Source of the DNA: Thermoplasmata archaeon
GTDB lineage: Archaea > Thermoplasmatota > Thermoplasmata > Thermoplasmatales > Thermoplasmataceae
NCBI GenBank assembly: GCA_021799185.1
Contig: JAJZAW010000005.1
Coordinates: forward strand, 1 to 32,762
Direction: 5' to 3'
Length of the DNA: 32,762 nucleotides
Below are positions 9,871 to 20,400 of the stretch, piece by piece (positions within the stretch are counted from its first letter, which is position 1; each line of letters opens with the position of its first letter). The notes under the pieces were generated by a model. The model had not been told where the DNA came from and ran no database searches. It worked only from the letters and a program-made list of their open reading frames with translations. A program made the translations under genes and the position numbers.

Positions 9871-11049
9871 TCAGTAAATGGATTCTGCAAGAAGATATGG
9901 TGCCACTGGAAAATCTGGAACCCTTGAATTTTTATCACTCCATAACCTTATGATATTATCCTTTAGCTTCAGAGCCTGAATCAATTTTTCGTCCTTGGAA
10001 AGAATGCCAAGATTTTCAGCCATAACTGTATCATAATATGGTGAATTGCTGTATTCAACCATTGGTGAAATGTAAACCACGTCACCATGCCCTAGCGGTA
10101 ATTCCGCTACAAAACTGGAGGTATCCCCAACGTGTTCTTCAGCAAGAGCTCTGCCTCCAGCACCCGACATTATTATGACGCCAAGGCTGATTCCTGCTGC
10201 CTTCATCTGCCGCATCTCATTGAGTGCAATCTGCAAATCCATGGGCTTGTTCAGGATCTCCAGAACATTTCTGTTTCCTGATTCAACGCCTATGTAAACC
10301 CTTTCAAGACCGGCAGAATGCATCTGCCTGTAGTCATATTCGCCTTTGGTCCTTGGAGTTGTGAATGCATCTGAGAAAGCATAAATAGGCAGCCCAAGGG
10401 ATTCATGCAATGCCCGGATTGCCTTTACCACCTCTACTGTGCTGGAATTTATGGCATTTGCATCTCCCATGAATACTGACCTTCTGGAGTATATGCCTCT
10501 TCCCAGAACTGCCCTTAAGGAATCTACCTGCGAGATCACATTGCCTGCTGAACCAACAGCATAACTTATGCCTGTGTAAAGCCTGCAGAAGCTGCACCTG
10601 TTCCAGGAACACCCCCGCGTATACCTCACATACAGGGCAAAATACTGATCAGGAGGGATAACCGGAATTCCGCCGCCGTATATCTCCAGCAGTTTCATTG
10701 CATCTGAAGACAGCCAGTTCCAGTCCCTCCTACCAATCCAGTCCAGGCCTGTGTCATGGGCATCGGGCAATCCTGCATTTTCAGCCATTTCATCAAGCCT
10801 TCTGTATACGGCCTCTGCCACACCTTCGGATTCGCTGCTTTCGAGTTCCCTGATGGATCGCATGCCTCCTGCAGAGCTAATTTCAAGGAACCTGTTCATT
10901 ATGGTTCTCCTGTAGCTTCTGCCGCCAAGGGATGCAAAAATAATTCTTCCTTCAAGATCAAAGGTGAGCACATCTCCGCTCACCTGCCCTATGCTGAAGA
11001 CCCCATTGTCCACTTTCCATGCCACGCCGCTCATTCCATCAACCTGCAT
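9871..11049 (-). CDS. Radical SAM superfamily protein
   Basis: YTRGCSWNRCSFCRLYTG (CX4CX2C cluster motif), GLERVYIGVESGNRNVLEILNKPMD (radical SAM barrel). Confidence 0.8.
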   Translation of the reverse strand: MQVDGMSGVAWKVDNGVFSIGQVSGDVLTFDLEGRIIFASLGGRSYRRTIMNRFLEISSAGGMRSIRELESSESEGVAEAVYRRLDEMAENAGLPDAHDTGLDWIGRRDWNWLSSDAMKLLEIYGGGIPVIPPDQYFALYVRYTRGCSWNRCSFCRLYTGISYAVGSAGNVISQVDSLRAVLGRGIYSRRSVFMGDANAINSSTVEVVKAIRALHESLGLPIYAFSDAFTTPRTKGEYDYRQMHSAGLERVYIGVESGNRNVLEILNKPMDLQIALNEMRQMKAAGISLGVIIMSGAGGRALAEEHVGDTSSFVAELPLGHGDVVYISPMVEYSNSPYYDTVMAENLGILSKDEKLIQALKLKDNIIRLWSDKNSRVPDFPVAPYLLAESIY

Positions 11050-11073
11050 GCTTAAGGTATGAAGAAACCTGGA

Positions 11074-11808
11074 TCAGAACACAACCGGTTTTTCCTTTTC
11101 TGGCGATTCTTGAACGCCTCTTAACATTTTCAGTCCGATAATGAAAATGCCTATGGATATTGCCATGGCTACAACCCAGAATATGCTACTGTCTCTCACA
11201 TACTGAGATGCATGGGATGGTATCCAAAGATCAAGGAAAGCGACGCTGCTATCAACAGCTGCATGAAGGGCTATGGAAATTCCAAGAGATGCCTTTGCAA
11301 ATCCTGCTATTCTCCCCCACTTCATGAATGTGGCTGTTCCTGGATGAAACAGGATTGATGAAATGACGTTCAGCCAAATGAGCAATGCAGGAAATTGTGT
11401 GATTTTTCCCATTACAGGAACAGTATCCAGTAGAAGGACAATTATGTCTACCACTGAGAACCCCAGGCCAATAAAAAATGCATACTGCTTGGTTCTTGTG
11501 TCAACGGCAATATATGTTGCCAGCTCCTGCATTCTTGCTGCCACTAATCCAAGGTAAAGCCCAAATTCCAGAGGGTGCTGGAATTCAATTGCACTATAGT
11601 TGTTGACGAGAAGTGAAATTTTAAATCCGTGCATGGCCAGATAAATATACTCTGGAATCTGTTGAACAAGAGACTGCACAAACAGTGCCACTGCCATGAA
11701 AACAATGCCTATGCCCACGGCTATGAGAGTCTCCTTTAGATCCATGCGGCTTGAGGGGTTGGATTTGTCATCCATGGTTGGCCTATGAAAGACCCACTCT
11801 CTGGACAT
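11074..11808 (-). CDS. Multi-pass membrane protein, YhfC-like (possible intramembrane protease family)
   Basis: About 6-7 TM segments with conserved-looking QELATY, FHPGTATF and LHAAVDSS motifs; overlaps the ybjQ-like gene by 26 nt. Confidence 0.5.
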   Translation of the reverse strand: MSREWVFHRPTMDDKSNPSSRMDLKETLIAVGIGIVFMAVALFVQSLVQQIPEYIYLAMHGFKISLLVNNYSAIEFQHPLEFGLYLGLVAARMQELATYIAVDTRTKQYAFFIGLGFSVVDIIVLLLDTVPVMGKITQFPALLIWLNVISSILFHPGTATFMKWGRIAGFAKASLGISIALHAAVDSSVAFLDLWIPSHASQYVRDSSIFWVVAMAISIGIFIIGLKMLRGVQESPEKEKPVVF

Positions 11809-12160
11809 CTGCTGTAACGTCCGCGACCACTACGGCAGTTCCGTATGCAACAATTTCAGTCATCACCTGGCCAATGTCTGAAGAATCGAATCTCATTTCG
11901 ATAATGGCATTTGCTCCAACCTGTTCTGCTGCGTCCCTAAGTCTCTGCATGGCTGTGGTCCTGGCATCAGACAGCATCTTTGAATATTCCTTTATTTCGC
12001 CGCCGGCCAGGGACCTGAGGCCAGCAACAATATTTCCGCCTAGCCCACGGCTTCTCACAGTAATGCCCCATATGGTGCCTATGACCTTTGTAATCTTTTT
12101 CCCAGGGATATAATTGGTTGTTACCATCACAACATTGCTGTTCTCATCCATAGCAATCAC
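11783..12160 (-). CDS. YbjQ/UPF0145 family protein
   Basis: TTNYIPGKKITKVIGTIWGITVRSRGLGGNIVAGLRSLAGGEIKEYSKMLSDARTTAMQRLRDAAEQVGANAIIEMRFDSS is the characteristic YbjQ sequence. Confidence 0.88.
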   Translation of the reverse strand: MIAMDENSNVVMVTTNYIPGKKITKVIGTIWGITVRSRGLGGNIVAGLRSLAGGEIKEYSKMLSDARTTAMQRLRDAAEQVGANAIIEMRFDSSDIGQVMTEIVAYGTAVVVADVTADVQRVGLS

Positions 12161-12356
12161 ATTCTATTCTAATATAAATTAGAACACATCTCAAGTGAAT
12201 CCATCTATTAAAATGTTGATCTTATCCATGAAAATGTGGGTGAAGCCAAATGGAATTTGGCATTACTCCAACATTCCTGCTCCATTGGTAAAAAAGGGGA
12301 TAAATTGCAGAAAAACTGTCCAGTAGCCCATCACAGTGATTATCAGGAGAATGCCG

Positions 12357-13511
12357 CTACTTTGCCGGCAATGACTTTACAAATCGGCCCAGTTCAGCGA
12401 TTCCATCCCTGATTGTATCATTGTCAGTTGCAAAAGAAAGCCTGAAATGGTACTCTCCCTGGTTGCCGAATGCAGATCCTGGAGTTATGACGATTCCGGA
12501 TTTCTCCAGGGCCATTTCGCAGAAGTCTTCGCTTGGAATCCTGTTCTCATATTTCACAAATGCGTAAAAGGCGCCCTCTGGCTTCCTCATGCTTACTCCA
12601 TCAGTCTGCGATATGAGCTTGAATACAGTGTCCCTCCTGGATCGGAATATTTCCCTGAATCTGGCAGGGGATTCCCTGTCAGAAAGAGCTGCCAGTGCGC
12701 CATACTGTGATATGGATGAGGCACATGTCATTGTCTGCTGTTGAATTTTGTTCGAAGCTTTTATTATGTCATCGGATGCAACCATGTATCCAATCCTCCA
12801 GCCTGTCATTGCATAACTTTTAGAAAAACCTGAAAGAGTGATTGTCCTTGGAAACATTTCAGGGATGCTTGCTGGAGAGAACATTTTTCCTTCGTAGATC
12901 AGGTCTTCATAAATTTCGTCACTTACAAGATAGAGCCCGTGTTTCAGGACGAAATCCGACAGATTTCTGAGGGATTTCTCAGAATATACCTTGCCTGTGG
13001 GGTTTGTTGGATTGCTCAGTATAATCATCCTGGTTCTGGGCGATACCAGCTTTTCCATCATATCAAAATCTAATTCGTAGTCCTCTGATGTGGGAACAGT
13101 AATCACCTTTCCGCCATAAAGCCTGACTATGTCCGGATATGACAGATAGTAAGGCTCTGGTATTATGACCTCGTCTCCAGGATTGACCAGGCACATAACC
13201 GCAAGGTTTATGGCAAATTTGGTCGGCGTCACCAGCACATTCCCCGGCGAGGCCTGAATTCCATTAAAATCCTTCTCCTTGGATGCTATTGCCTCACGAA
13301 GCTCCGGTATTCCCTGGGACGGAGTGTAGTGGGTCTTCCCCTCACCTGCTGCCTTAAACGCGGCATCAATTATGTCCCTGGGCGTTGTGAAGTCCGGTTC
13401 TCCTATACCAAAATTGAAAATCTTCTTTCCGGATCGCTTAAGTTCAGCTGCCCTGTTACTGGCGGATACGCTCCTGGATTCACCTATTGCCTCAAGCCTG
13501 GAAGCTAGCAT
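12357..13511 (-). CDS. Pyridoxal-phosphate class I aminotransferase (aspartate aminotransferase-like)
   Basis: GIGEPDFTTP, LSNPTNPTG, SDEIYEDLIYEG, SGFSKSYAMTGWRIGY. Confidence 0.93.
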   Translation of the reverse strand: MLASRLEAIGESRSVSASNRAAELKRSGKKIFNFGIGEPDFTTPRDIIDAAFKAAGEGKTHYTPSQGIPELREAIASKEKDFNGIQASPGNVLVTPTKFAINLAVMCLVNPGDEVIIPEPYYLSYPDIVRLYGGKVITVPTSEDYELDFDMMEKLVSPRTRMIILSNPTNPTGKVYSEKSLRNLSDFVLKHGLYLVSDEIYEDLIYEGKMFSPASIPEMFPRTITLSGFSKSYAMTGWRIGYMVASDDIIKASNKIQQQTMTCASSISQYGALAALSDRESPARFREIFRSRRDTVFKLISQTDGVSMRKPEGAFYAFVKYENRIPSEDFCEMALEKSGIVITPGSAFGNQGEYHFRLSFATDNDTIRDGIAELGRFVKSLPAK

Positions 13512-13577
13512 TCATGGCAATTCACTTTCCAAATATATTATTATCAGTGTGACATCCGACTAAATGCAGGTACTGCA

Positions 13578-14636
13578 ATGATCAACAGACAGCTTTCCGA
13601 TTCCATAAGGAAACTAATGCCGGCTAAGGCCAGAGCAACCGATCCCGACAAACCGGTCTCGATGTGGCGCGAAAAGGACCGCCTAAGAGGATTCCCGGAA
13701 AACACCATGGTGGTGATATTTCGCACTGCGGGATGTGCATGGTACAATTTTTCATCGTGTTCAATGTGCGGATACTTCAATGACGTGGCGTCAAATATTA
13801 CAGTTGAAAACCTCAAGAACCAGATTGATTCTGTGGCAGGGTCCCTGGGTGACAGCAGGGTGCTGAAGGTATTCACATCTGGAAGCTTCCTTGACCCTCT
13901 TGAATTCCATCCGGACGCCAGGGATTACTTCTTCAGAACCATGCATGGGAAGATCGATAAGCTTCTTGTGGAATCCAGGACGGAATACATAACTGAAGGC
14001 AACATAGGATCGCTCAAGGACTACGGAATACCCATCAGAATAGCAATCGGCCTGGAGAGCTCCAACGACCGCATAATAATGAACTCAATAAATAAGGGGA
14101 GCAGTTTTACAAAATTTACAACTGCATCCAGCACAGCCAGGAGGCTCGGCTATGAGCTAAGGACCTATCTTCTGTTCAAGCCGCTGTTCCTGTCTGAAAG
14201 GGCAGCCATTGAAGACATGATACAGTCGATTAAGGATGCCAGACCGTATTCCACTGACATATCTGTAAATCCCATGAACATACAGAAACACACCCTTGTT
14301 GAAAGCATGTGGAAGCAGGGGCTTTACAGGCTTCCAAGGCTATGGAGCCTTGCAAAAATTCTTCTGGAGACAAGCAATCTCGGTGCAGGGGTTGTCTCCT
14401 ATCCAACCGGCGGAAACAGGGAGAGAGGCATACATAATGATGAAAACGATCCGGAGCTGCTCAACATGATATACGAAGCCTCCCTTACACAGGATTTCAC
14501 AAAATTGCGGGAATACTACGATGCGGCAGACCTAAGCGCCTATGAAGAATTTCTCGAAGCGGAAGGCGTTAACTATTATCAGCCTGATTATTCCAGGCTA
14601 CTTGCAAGAATCAGGGCTTCATCGACCCGTATCTGA
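13578..14636 (+). CDS. Archaeosine biosynthesis radical SAM protein RaSEA-like (TIGR01210-type)
   Basis: GCAWYNFSSCSMCGYFNDV (CX7CX2C), VFTSGSFLDPLEF, LLVESRTEYI, RIAIGLESSNDRI. Confidence 0.8.
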   Translation: MINRQLSDSIRKLMPAKARATDPDKPVSMWREKDRLRGFPENTMVVIFRTAGCAWYNFSSCSMCGYFNDVASNITVENLKNQIDSVAGSLGDSRVLKVFTSGSFLDPLEFHPDARDYFFRTMHGKIDKLLVESRTEYITEGNIGSLKDYGIPIRIAIGLESSNDRIIMNSINKGSSFTKFTTASSTARRLGYELRTYLLFKPLFLSERAAIEDMIQSIKDARPYSTDISVNPMNIQKHTLVESMWKQGLYRLPRLWSLAKILLETSNLGAGVVSYPTGGNRERGIHNDENDPELLNMIYEASLTQDFTKLREYYDAADLSAYEEFLEAEGVNYYQPDYSRLLARIRASSTRI

Positions 14637-15302
14637 TCAGTGGGGTTCAAATCCATAGAGGCCGGTTCCACTGTTGCTACCGGTATCTGTCATCTGCTTT
14701 ACGTCATTTTCTTCCATTGCCTGATCTATTCTGCGGGCACATTCCATTGCACGTGACACCAGGGTCTCCCAGTAGTGCTGGACCTCAGCCTCAGGTATCT
14801 CCTCTGTCACAAGATCCGTGCCTCCAAATTTGACCACATAACCGCTGTAATCCTGGCCGGTGCGCTCCGACATCATCTTCATGTAAGAAGCAAGCTGTAT
14901 CCTGTGGTAGTCCTCAATTCGATCTGAACTTGTTGAACTTTTAAGCTCCAGTATCTCGCGCCTGTCATTATGCAGGAGATCTATGACTCCAACAAGATTG
15001 ATGTTTTCGTATCCCATATAATGCCATCTGTAAGGTATGGTGAAATACATCCTGTATTCAGCCACGTAACCCTGATTCTTAACCATGTTCTGGACATAAG
15101 CATGAAGCGCAGTTCCCCTGAGCATGTTCAGCCGATCCCGGAATGTTTCCTCAACAAGCCCCAGTTTTCTCTTGACTTCCTGATCTGCGCTGAATGATAA
15201 CCCGCTCACGCTGAACCTGTTGACCGGTATTGGTTTTCCTGTGTAAGGCTTGCCCTGAACGACCTCCCTGAACAGATTCTCTATCTCATCCCTTCTCGAC
15301 AT
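14637..15302 (-). CDS. PD-(D/E)XK nuclease, RecB/Cas4-like
   Basis: GTALH (motif I His), LVGVIDLL (Asp), REILELKSS (ExK), RIQLASYMKM (QxxxY). Internal ATG at 15302 (MSRRDEIENLF) preferred over 15362. Confidence 0.75.
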   Translation of the reverse strand: MSRRDEIENLFREVVQGKPYTGKPIPVNRFSVSGLSFSADQEVKRKLGLVEETFRDRLNMLRGTALHAYVQNMVKNQGYVAEYRMYFTIPYRWHYMGYENINLVGVIDLLHNDRREILELKSSTSSDRIEDYHRIQLASYMKMMSERTGQDYSGYVVKFGGTDLVTEEIPEAEVQHYWETLVSRAMECARRIDQAMEENDVKQMTDTGSNSGTGLYGFEPH

Positions 15303-15426
15303 TACAGCATGACATTTTATTGTCATTAAAATAACATACGGGACACGCAGTAAATAAATCACCTCATACCCTTCCGGTATAATTCAAAAACCTCTTTACC
15401 GGAAATGCCATAATCCAAAGATCACA

Positions 15427-16416
15427 TTGAAGCTCCGAGATTTGGGTGAGAGGGAGATAATAAACAGGATATTCAGGGGGATTTCTATGAAACAGGAGAA
15501 AGATGACTGTGCTGTCCTGGAGAATGGGGCCGAATACCTGCTGCTGTCCACCGACATAATAAGACAGAGCACCCATATCCCAGAGGGCACGGATCCTTCG
15601 CTCATAGGGAAATTTGTTGCAAACATAAATCTCAGCGATATAGCTGCTATGGCAGGGATTCCTTCAGGAATGCTTGTCTCTTACCTGGTAGATCCTGAAA
15701 CCGATGATAGATACCTTGAGAAGATTGCGGCATCCATTGACCGGGTACTCAAAGATAATGGAGCGGAAACCCTGGGTGGCGATACCAAGGAAGGAAGTGA
15801 ACTTGTAATCAGCGGTTCCATTATGGGACATCAAAAAAAAGAGCTTACCCGCAGGCGGAGCCACATTGCCAGGGGTGATGTAGTTGGAGTTACAAACAGG
15901 CTTGGCCGGGCTGCATCAGGATACATTTTTTATAAGACCGGATACCGTCCTGACCTTGGCATAAACATGATGCTCGGCATAACTGCAAGAGTAAAAGAGG
16001 CACAGATTATGAGTGAATATGGGGCCAAATTCATGATGGATCTTTCCGACGGGGTTTTTGCCAGCATATCGCAGATGAAGAGCGACTATGGAATTGGATT
16101 CAAGGTCGTGGAGAATGAGTTCAAACCCGACAGGAACGTGAAAAAGGCAGCCTCACTGACAGGGCTCTCATCTACGGAAATAATGTGCGGCTTTGGAGGG
16201 GACTACGAACTGTTTTTCTCCATAAACAATTCTGATTACAGTGACTTTTCCTCCGCAATGGAATCAGAGAAAATAGATGTAAGTTTCTTTGGTGAAGCCT
16301 GGGACGGCAATAACATAATGTTCAATGGAAATGAATGGGTGACAATAAGCGAAAGGGGCTACGAGCATTTTGGAGTGAAGCCCCTATCGGGAATTGCCCG
16401 CTCTTCCCTTCCTTGA
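15427..16416 (+). CDS. thiL: Thiamine-monophosphate kinase
   Basis: TTG start; DCAVLENGAEYLLLSTDII, NLSDIAAMAGIPSG, GAETLGGDTKEGSE; AIR synthase-like ThiL signatures. Confidence 0.85.
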   Translation: MKLRDLGEREIINRIFRGISMKQEKDDCAVLENGAEYLLLSTDIIRQSTHIPEGTDPSLIGKFVANINLSDIAAMAGIPSGMLVSYLVDPETDDRYLEKIAASIDRVLKDNGAETLGGDTKEGSELVISGSIMGHQKKELTRRRSHIARGDVVGVTNRLGRAASGYIFYKTGYRPDLGINMMLGITARVKEAQIMSEYGAKFMMDLSDGVFASISQMKSDYGIGFKVVENEFKPDRNVKKAASLTGLSSTEIMCGFGGDYELFFSINNSDYSDFSSAMESEKIDVSFFGEAWDGNNIMFNGNEWVTISERGYEHFGVKPLSGIARSSLP

Positions 16417-16644
16417 ATGAAACTCTGGCGCTACCGGATCTTCTGTTTCTTCCCTGAGTATTTCGCGCATTCTTGCCGTTTCTTCCAGGAATTCATCCCT
16501 AACCCTTCTGAATCTGTCACGCCACATAAAAGTGCATAATGTAAAAGGATAACCTAACTTTCCACTGTTGGTCAGGAATGAAACGAAATCGAACTTTTTT
16601 CTTCTGATTCTCCTCTGGAGCCCTGAAATGCACCATTTTGTCAT
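16384..16644 (-). CDS. Small basic hypothetical protein
   Basis: 86 aa ORF, convergently overlapping the thiL 3' end by ~30 nt; no recognised family. Confidence 0.3.
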   Translation of the reverse strand: MTKWCISGLQRRIRRKKFDFVSFLTNSGKLGYPFTLCTFMWRDRFRRVRDEFLEETARMREILREETEDPVAPEFHSRKGRAGNSR

Positions 16645-16699
16645 TTTGCAACGAGATAGGAACGCATATTTGCCCCTTAGTTAATGGTGATCAGATAGC

Positions 16700-16957
16700 A
16701 TGATAGGAACAGATGAGTTCAAACTGCTTGATGAGATCAGGAAACTGGATGCGGAAAGAATAGGAATACAGGAGCTCAGAAAACATAATTCAGAGCTTTA
16801 TGGCTACTATATAGACTGGATACAGCGGCGCGAAAATAAGCTCATCAGGAAATACATAAGAAAATACGACAGATGGCCGTCTCTCCCTTCAACTGTAATT
16901 GTACCGGGAAACAGATCACTGCGCCCGTCTGCTGGCAAACCCCAAGGATCACCATGA
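16700..16957 (+). CDS. Small hypothetical protein
   Basis: 85 aa ORF with charged helical composition; no recognised family. Confidence 0.45.
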   Translation: MIGTDEFKLLDEIRKLDAERIGIQELRKHNSELYGYYIDWIQRRENKLIRKYIRKYDRWPSLPSTVIVPGNRSLRPSAGKPQGSP

Positions 16958-17459
16958 CCTGGCTTCACATTCTGTAATTGCAATATCCATAATTCTTCAT
17001 AATAGATGCCTTCCCCATAATTTCAGGATAATTTCCATTACTATTTGTTGCACATCCTGTACTGCCACGTTGCTCTGAAGAATTCTGTGCTGCTGATATT
17101 GTTTTCGAAGTTGGGCCAAATTGTACTGTGTGTAGGAAAAATGCATCAATTTCATGCATTGTATCATGTAGTAATCTGCCCTAAAGGAAAAACGTGGCAT
17201 TGAGCACTAGCCTAGATTATCTGGAATTTTCCCTGAATGGATTCTGAGGAGTCTATGGCAGATCCAATCTGTTTGCATATTCCATAACTTATTTCATATT
17301 TTATCGGAAGCAGGATTATGCCATCGGTTATGGCAGGAGATTTCCTTCTGAAAAATTTTATGAGTATGGAACAATACCTGTCAGTAGGAGGATGGGACCG
17401 TATGGCAATTTCAGTAATTTATTGGATTGCCAGCCTGAACGGTTTCCCCTGATTTTGAG

Positions 17460-20400
17460 ATGCCCGCAACAGTATATGAACAGATTGAGACGAACAAAAG
17501 CTTGAAAGCCATAGGTGATGAGGTTCTGCAATACTGGAAGGAAGCGGGCATTATTGAAAAGTCTCTTAATTCTTCACTGGGAAACAAGCCGTTTACATTT
17601 CTTGAGGGGCCGCCCACTGCAAACGGCAGGCCACACGTCGGGCATGCCATGACCCGTACTGTTAAGGATAGTGTTCTGAGGTACAGGTACATGACAGGCC
17701 ACCGTATCTCCCGCAGAACCGGGGGATGGGACTGCCATGGGCTTCCCGTGGAAATAGAGGCAGAGAAGCATTTTGGCTTCAAGGTCAAGAAGGAGATAGA
17801 AGAGTTTGGCATAGACAAATTCAACGCCTACTGCAGGGAGAGCATATTCAGGTACATAGATGAGTGGATGGAGACTGACGATCACCTGGGCTACTGGGTT
17901 GATCAGCAAAATGCCTATGTTACTATGCGAAATGATTACATGGAGAGCGAATGGTGGGGCCTTAAGACAATGTTTGAAAAGAAGATGCTCGTCAGGGACT
18001 TCAAGATAGTGCCTTACTGTCCCAGATGCGAAACCTCCCTGAGCTCACATGAACTTTCCCAGGGATACGATGATGCAAAGGACCCTTCTGTATATGTAAA
18101 ATTTATGGAAAAAGGATATCCGGGGAGGTATTTTCTCGCCTGGACTACAACACCGTGGACGCTCCCTGCAAATCAGTTTCTAGCTGTAAATGAAAAGATA
18201 GAATATGCACTGGTCCGGTCCGGTATAGAAGAATACTATGTTGCCAGGGCTGTTGTGGAAAAACTGTTTGGCAAGGATGCTGTTGTTCTCTCCACCATGC
18301 CGGGTTCGGACCTTGTGGGAAAGCATTATGAACAGCTTATGGACTTTATTCCAGCTCCAGTGGGTTCACTTGTTGTTGTCTCAGGAGACCATGTTACTGT
18401 GGAGGATGGAACAGGAATTGTGCACACTTCTCCAGCATTCGGAGCTGATGACTTTGAAATAGGTAGGAAATTGGGCGTTGAAATTGTCAATCCAATAAAT
18501 CAGTCCGGCAGGTTCAATGATCCAAGGCTACCGTGGAATGGAAAATTCTTCAAGGATGCCGACACTGAAATACTCATATGGCTGAAGACACGCAACATGG
18601 TATACAGATCGGAGAAAATAACGCATACATACCCATTCTGCTACCGTTGCGGCACACCGCTGCTTTACTATCCCCTTCAGGCATGGTTCATCAGGGTCTC
18701 AACAGTACGGCAGAAGCTTCTTGAAAATAACAGCAGGATTAACTGGCAACCTGAACACCTTAAGGACGGGAGGTTTGGTAATTTCCTCACTGAGGCAAAG
18801 GACTGGGCATTGAGCAGAAACAGATACTGGGGGACGCCACTGCCGGTGTGGACCTGCCCGGATGAGCACATGGTTGCCGTGGGAAGCGCTGAAGAACTGA
18901 GAAAGTATGGCGGCAGCGTCCCGGAAGATCTTCACAGGCCCTTCATTGACAATGTGAAATTCCCCTGCCCCACGTGCGGAAAGGAAATGACACGTGAACC
19001 ATATGTCATTGACACATGGTTCGATTCTGGCAGTGCAACGTATGCAGCAATACACTACCCCATGGAAAGCAGCAGGGTCTCGCTTCCCATATCTTTCATA
19101 ACCGAGGCCATCGATCAGACCAGGGGTTGGTTCTATACCCTTCATGTCATCGGATCAATCCTCTTTGACACCAATGCCTACGGGAACGTGCTTTCCATAG
19201 ACTTCATACTGGATGAGCAGGGTAGAAAGATGAGCAAGAGTAAGGGCAATTCGGTTTTTGCAATCGATTTTGTCAATGAATTTGGTCCTGATCCTGCCAG
19301 GCTGTTCTTCCTTACCGGTGTGCCATGGAGATCAAAGGCCATAGACAGGAAGCTTATCTCTGAAATTACAAGGAAAGTGTTTGGCACCCTTTCCAATGTT
19401 TATTCTTTCTTTGCATCAAATGCGAATCTTGACGGATACAGGTACCAGGGGCTAATTGCAGGGAGCAGCATCCTTGACAGGTGGATCATATCCCGGGTCA
19501 ATTCCACCATTGAGAATGTGAGGTCTGCAATGAACAGCTACGGCATGCACATTGCCCTTAAAGCCATAGAAGACCTTATAGAGGACCTATCAAACTTTTA
19601 TCTGCGTCTCTCAAGGAGAAGATTCTGGGCGGAAACACTGGACAGGCAGAAGGAAGAAGCATATTCTGTCCTTTTCTTTGCCATGGAGACCATTGCCCTA
19701 ATGCTTGCTCCGCTGGCTCCATTTTACTCTGAATACCTCTACAGAAAGCTTCATCCTGAATCGGAAAGTGTCCACCTGGAAAAATTTCCGGAAACTGTAC
19801 ATCGCATGATAGACCATGATCTTGAGGCTGAGGTCAGCAGGGCGGAGGCCATTCTTGAAGCCGTTAGAAGGGTCAGGCAGGACCATGGAATTAAGGGGAG
19901 GCAACCTGTTACAGAGATTCTGGTCTCTGCCTCAAGCTCCATAGGAGAGGCACTGCTCCAGATCATCTCCCCTGAACTGAATGCCAGAACAGTGCGGTTC
20001 ATCGGTGAAAAAGAGTGGCCTGTTGTGAGGAAAATTGCCCTGAAAACCAAAGATGCTGCGCCGCTTCTGCGCAAGGACCTCGGTAGCGTCAAAGAATTGC
20101 TTGAAAATGACGACGGCACGTTGGCACTCCAGTTTTCAAAAGCTGGTTCGGTTATGGTTGCCGGACACGCCATAACTGATGCCATAGCAGAAATATTCGT
20201 GGAACCTGTAGCAGGTTACGCCATGGATCAGGATCCCAAATCTGGGATAAGTGTGTTCGTCAACCTCACCAGAGACCAGTCCCTGGTAAACGAAGGGCTT
20301 GCCAGGGAACTCGTCAGGAGGATACAGGTCATGAGGAAGGAGATGAACCTCCAGTACGATGAGACCATTGATGTTGCCATTTCCGGCCCGGACGGGATCA

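Noticed and set aside
14641-14656. tRNA T-loop-like string ggggttcaaatcc on the + strand
   Set aside because: It is the C-terminal codons (GFEPH*) of the minus-strand nuclease; flanking bases do not give a 5-bp T stem or cloverleaf.
16965-17200. Two overlapping minus ORFs (16965..17159, 16997..17200) in the ileS upstream region
   Set aside because: Neither has a recognisable domain or convincing start context; likely chance ORFs or debris.
17411-20185. Minus-strand ORFs opposite ileS
   Set aside because: Antisense to a strongly supported ileS reading frame; low-complexity, no domain motifs.
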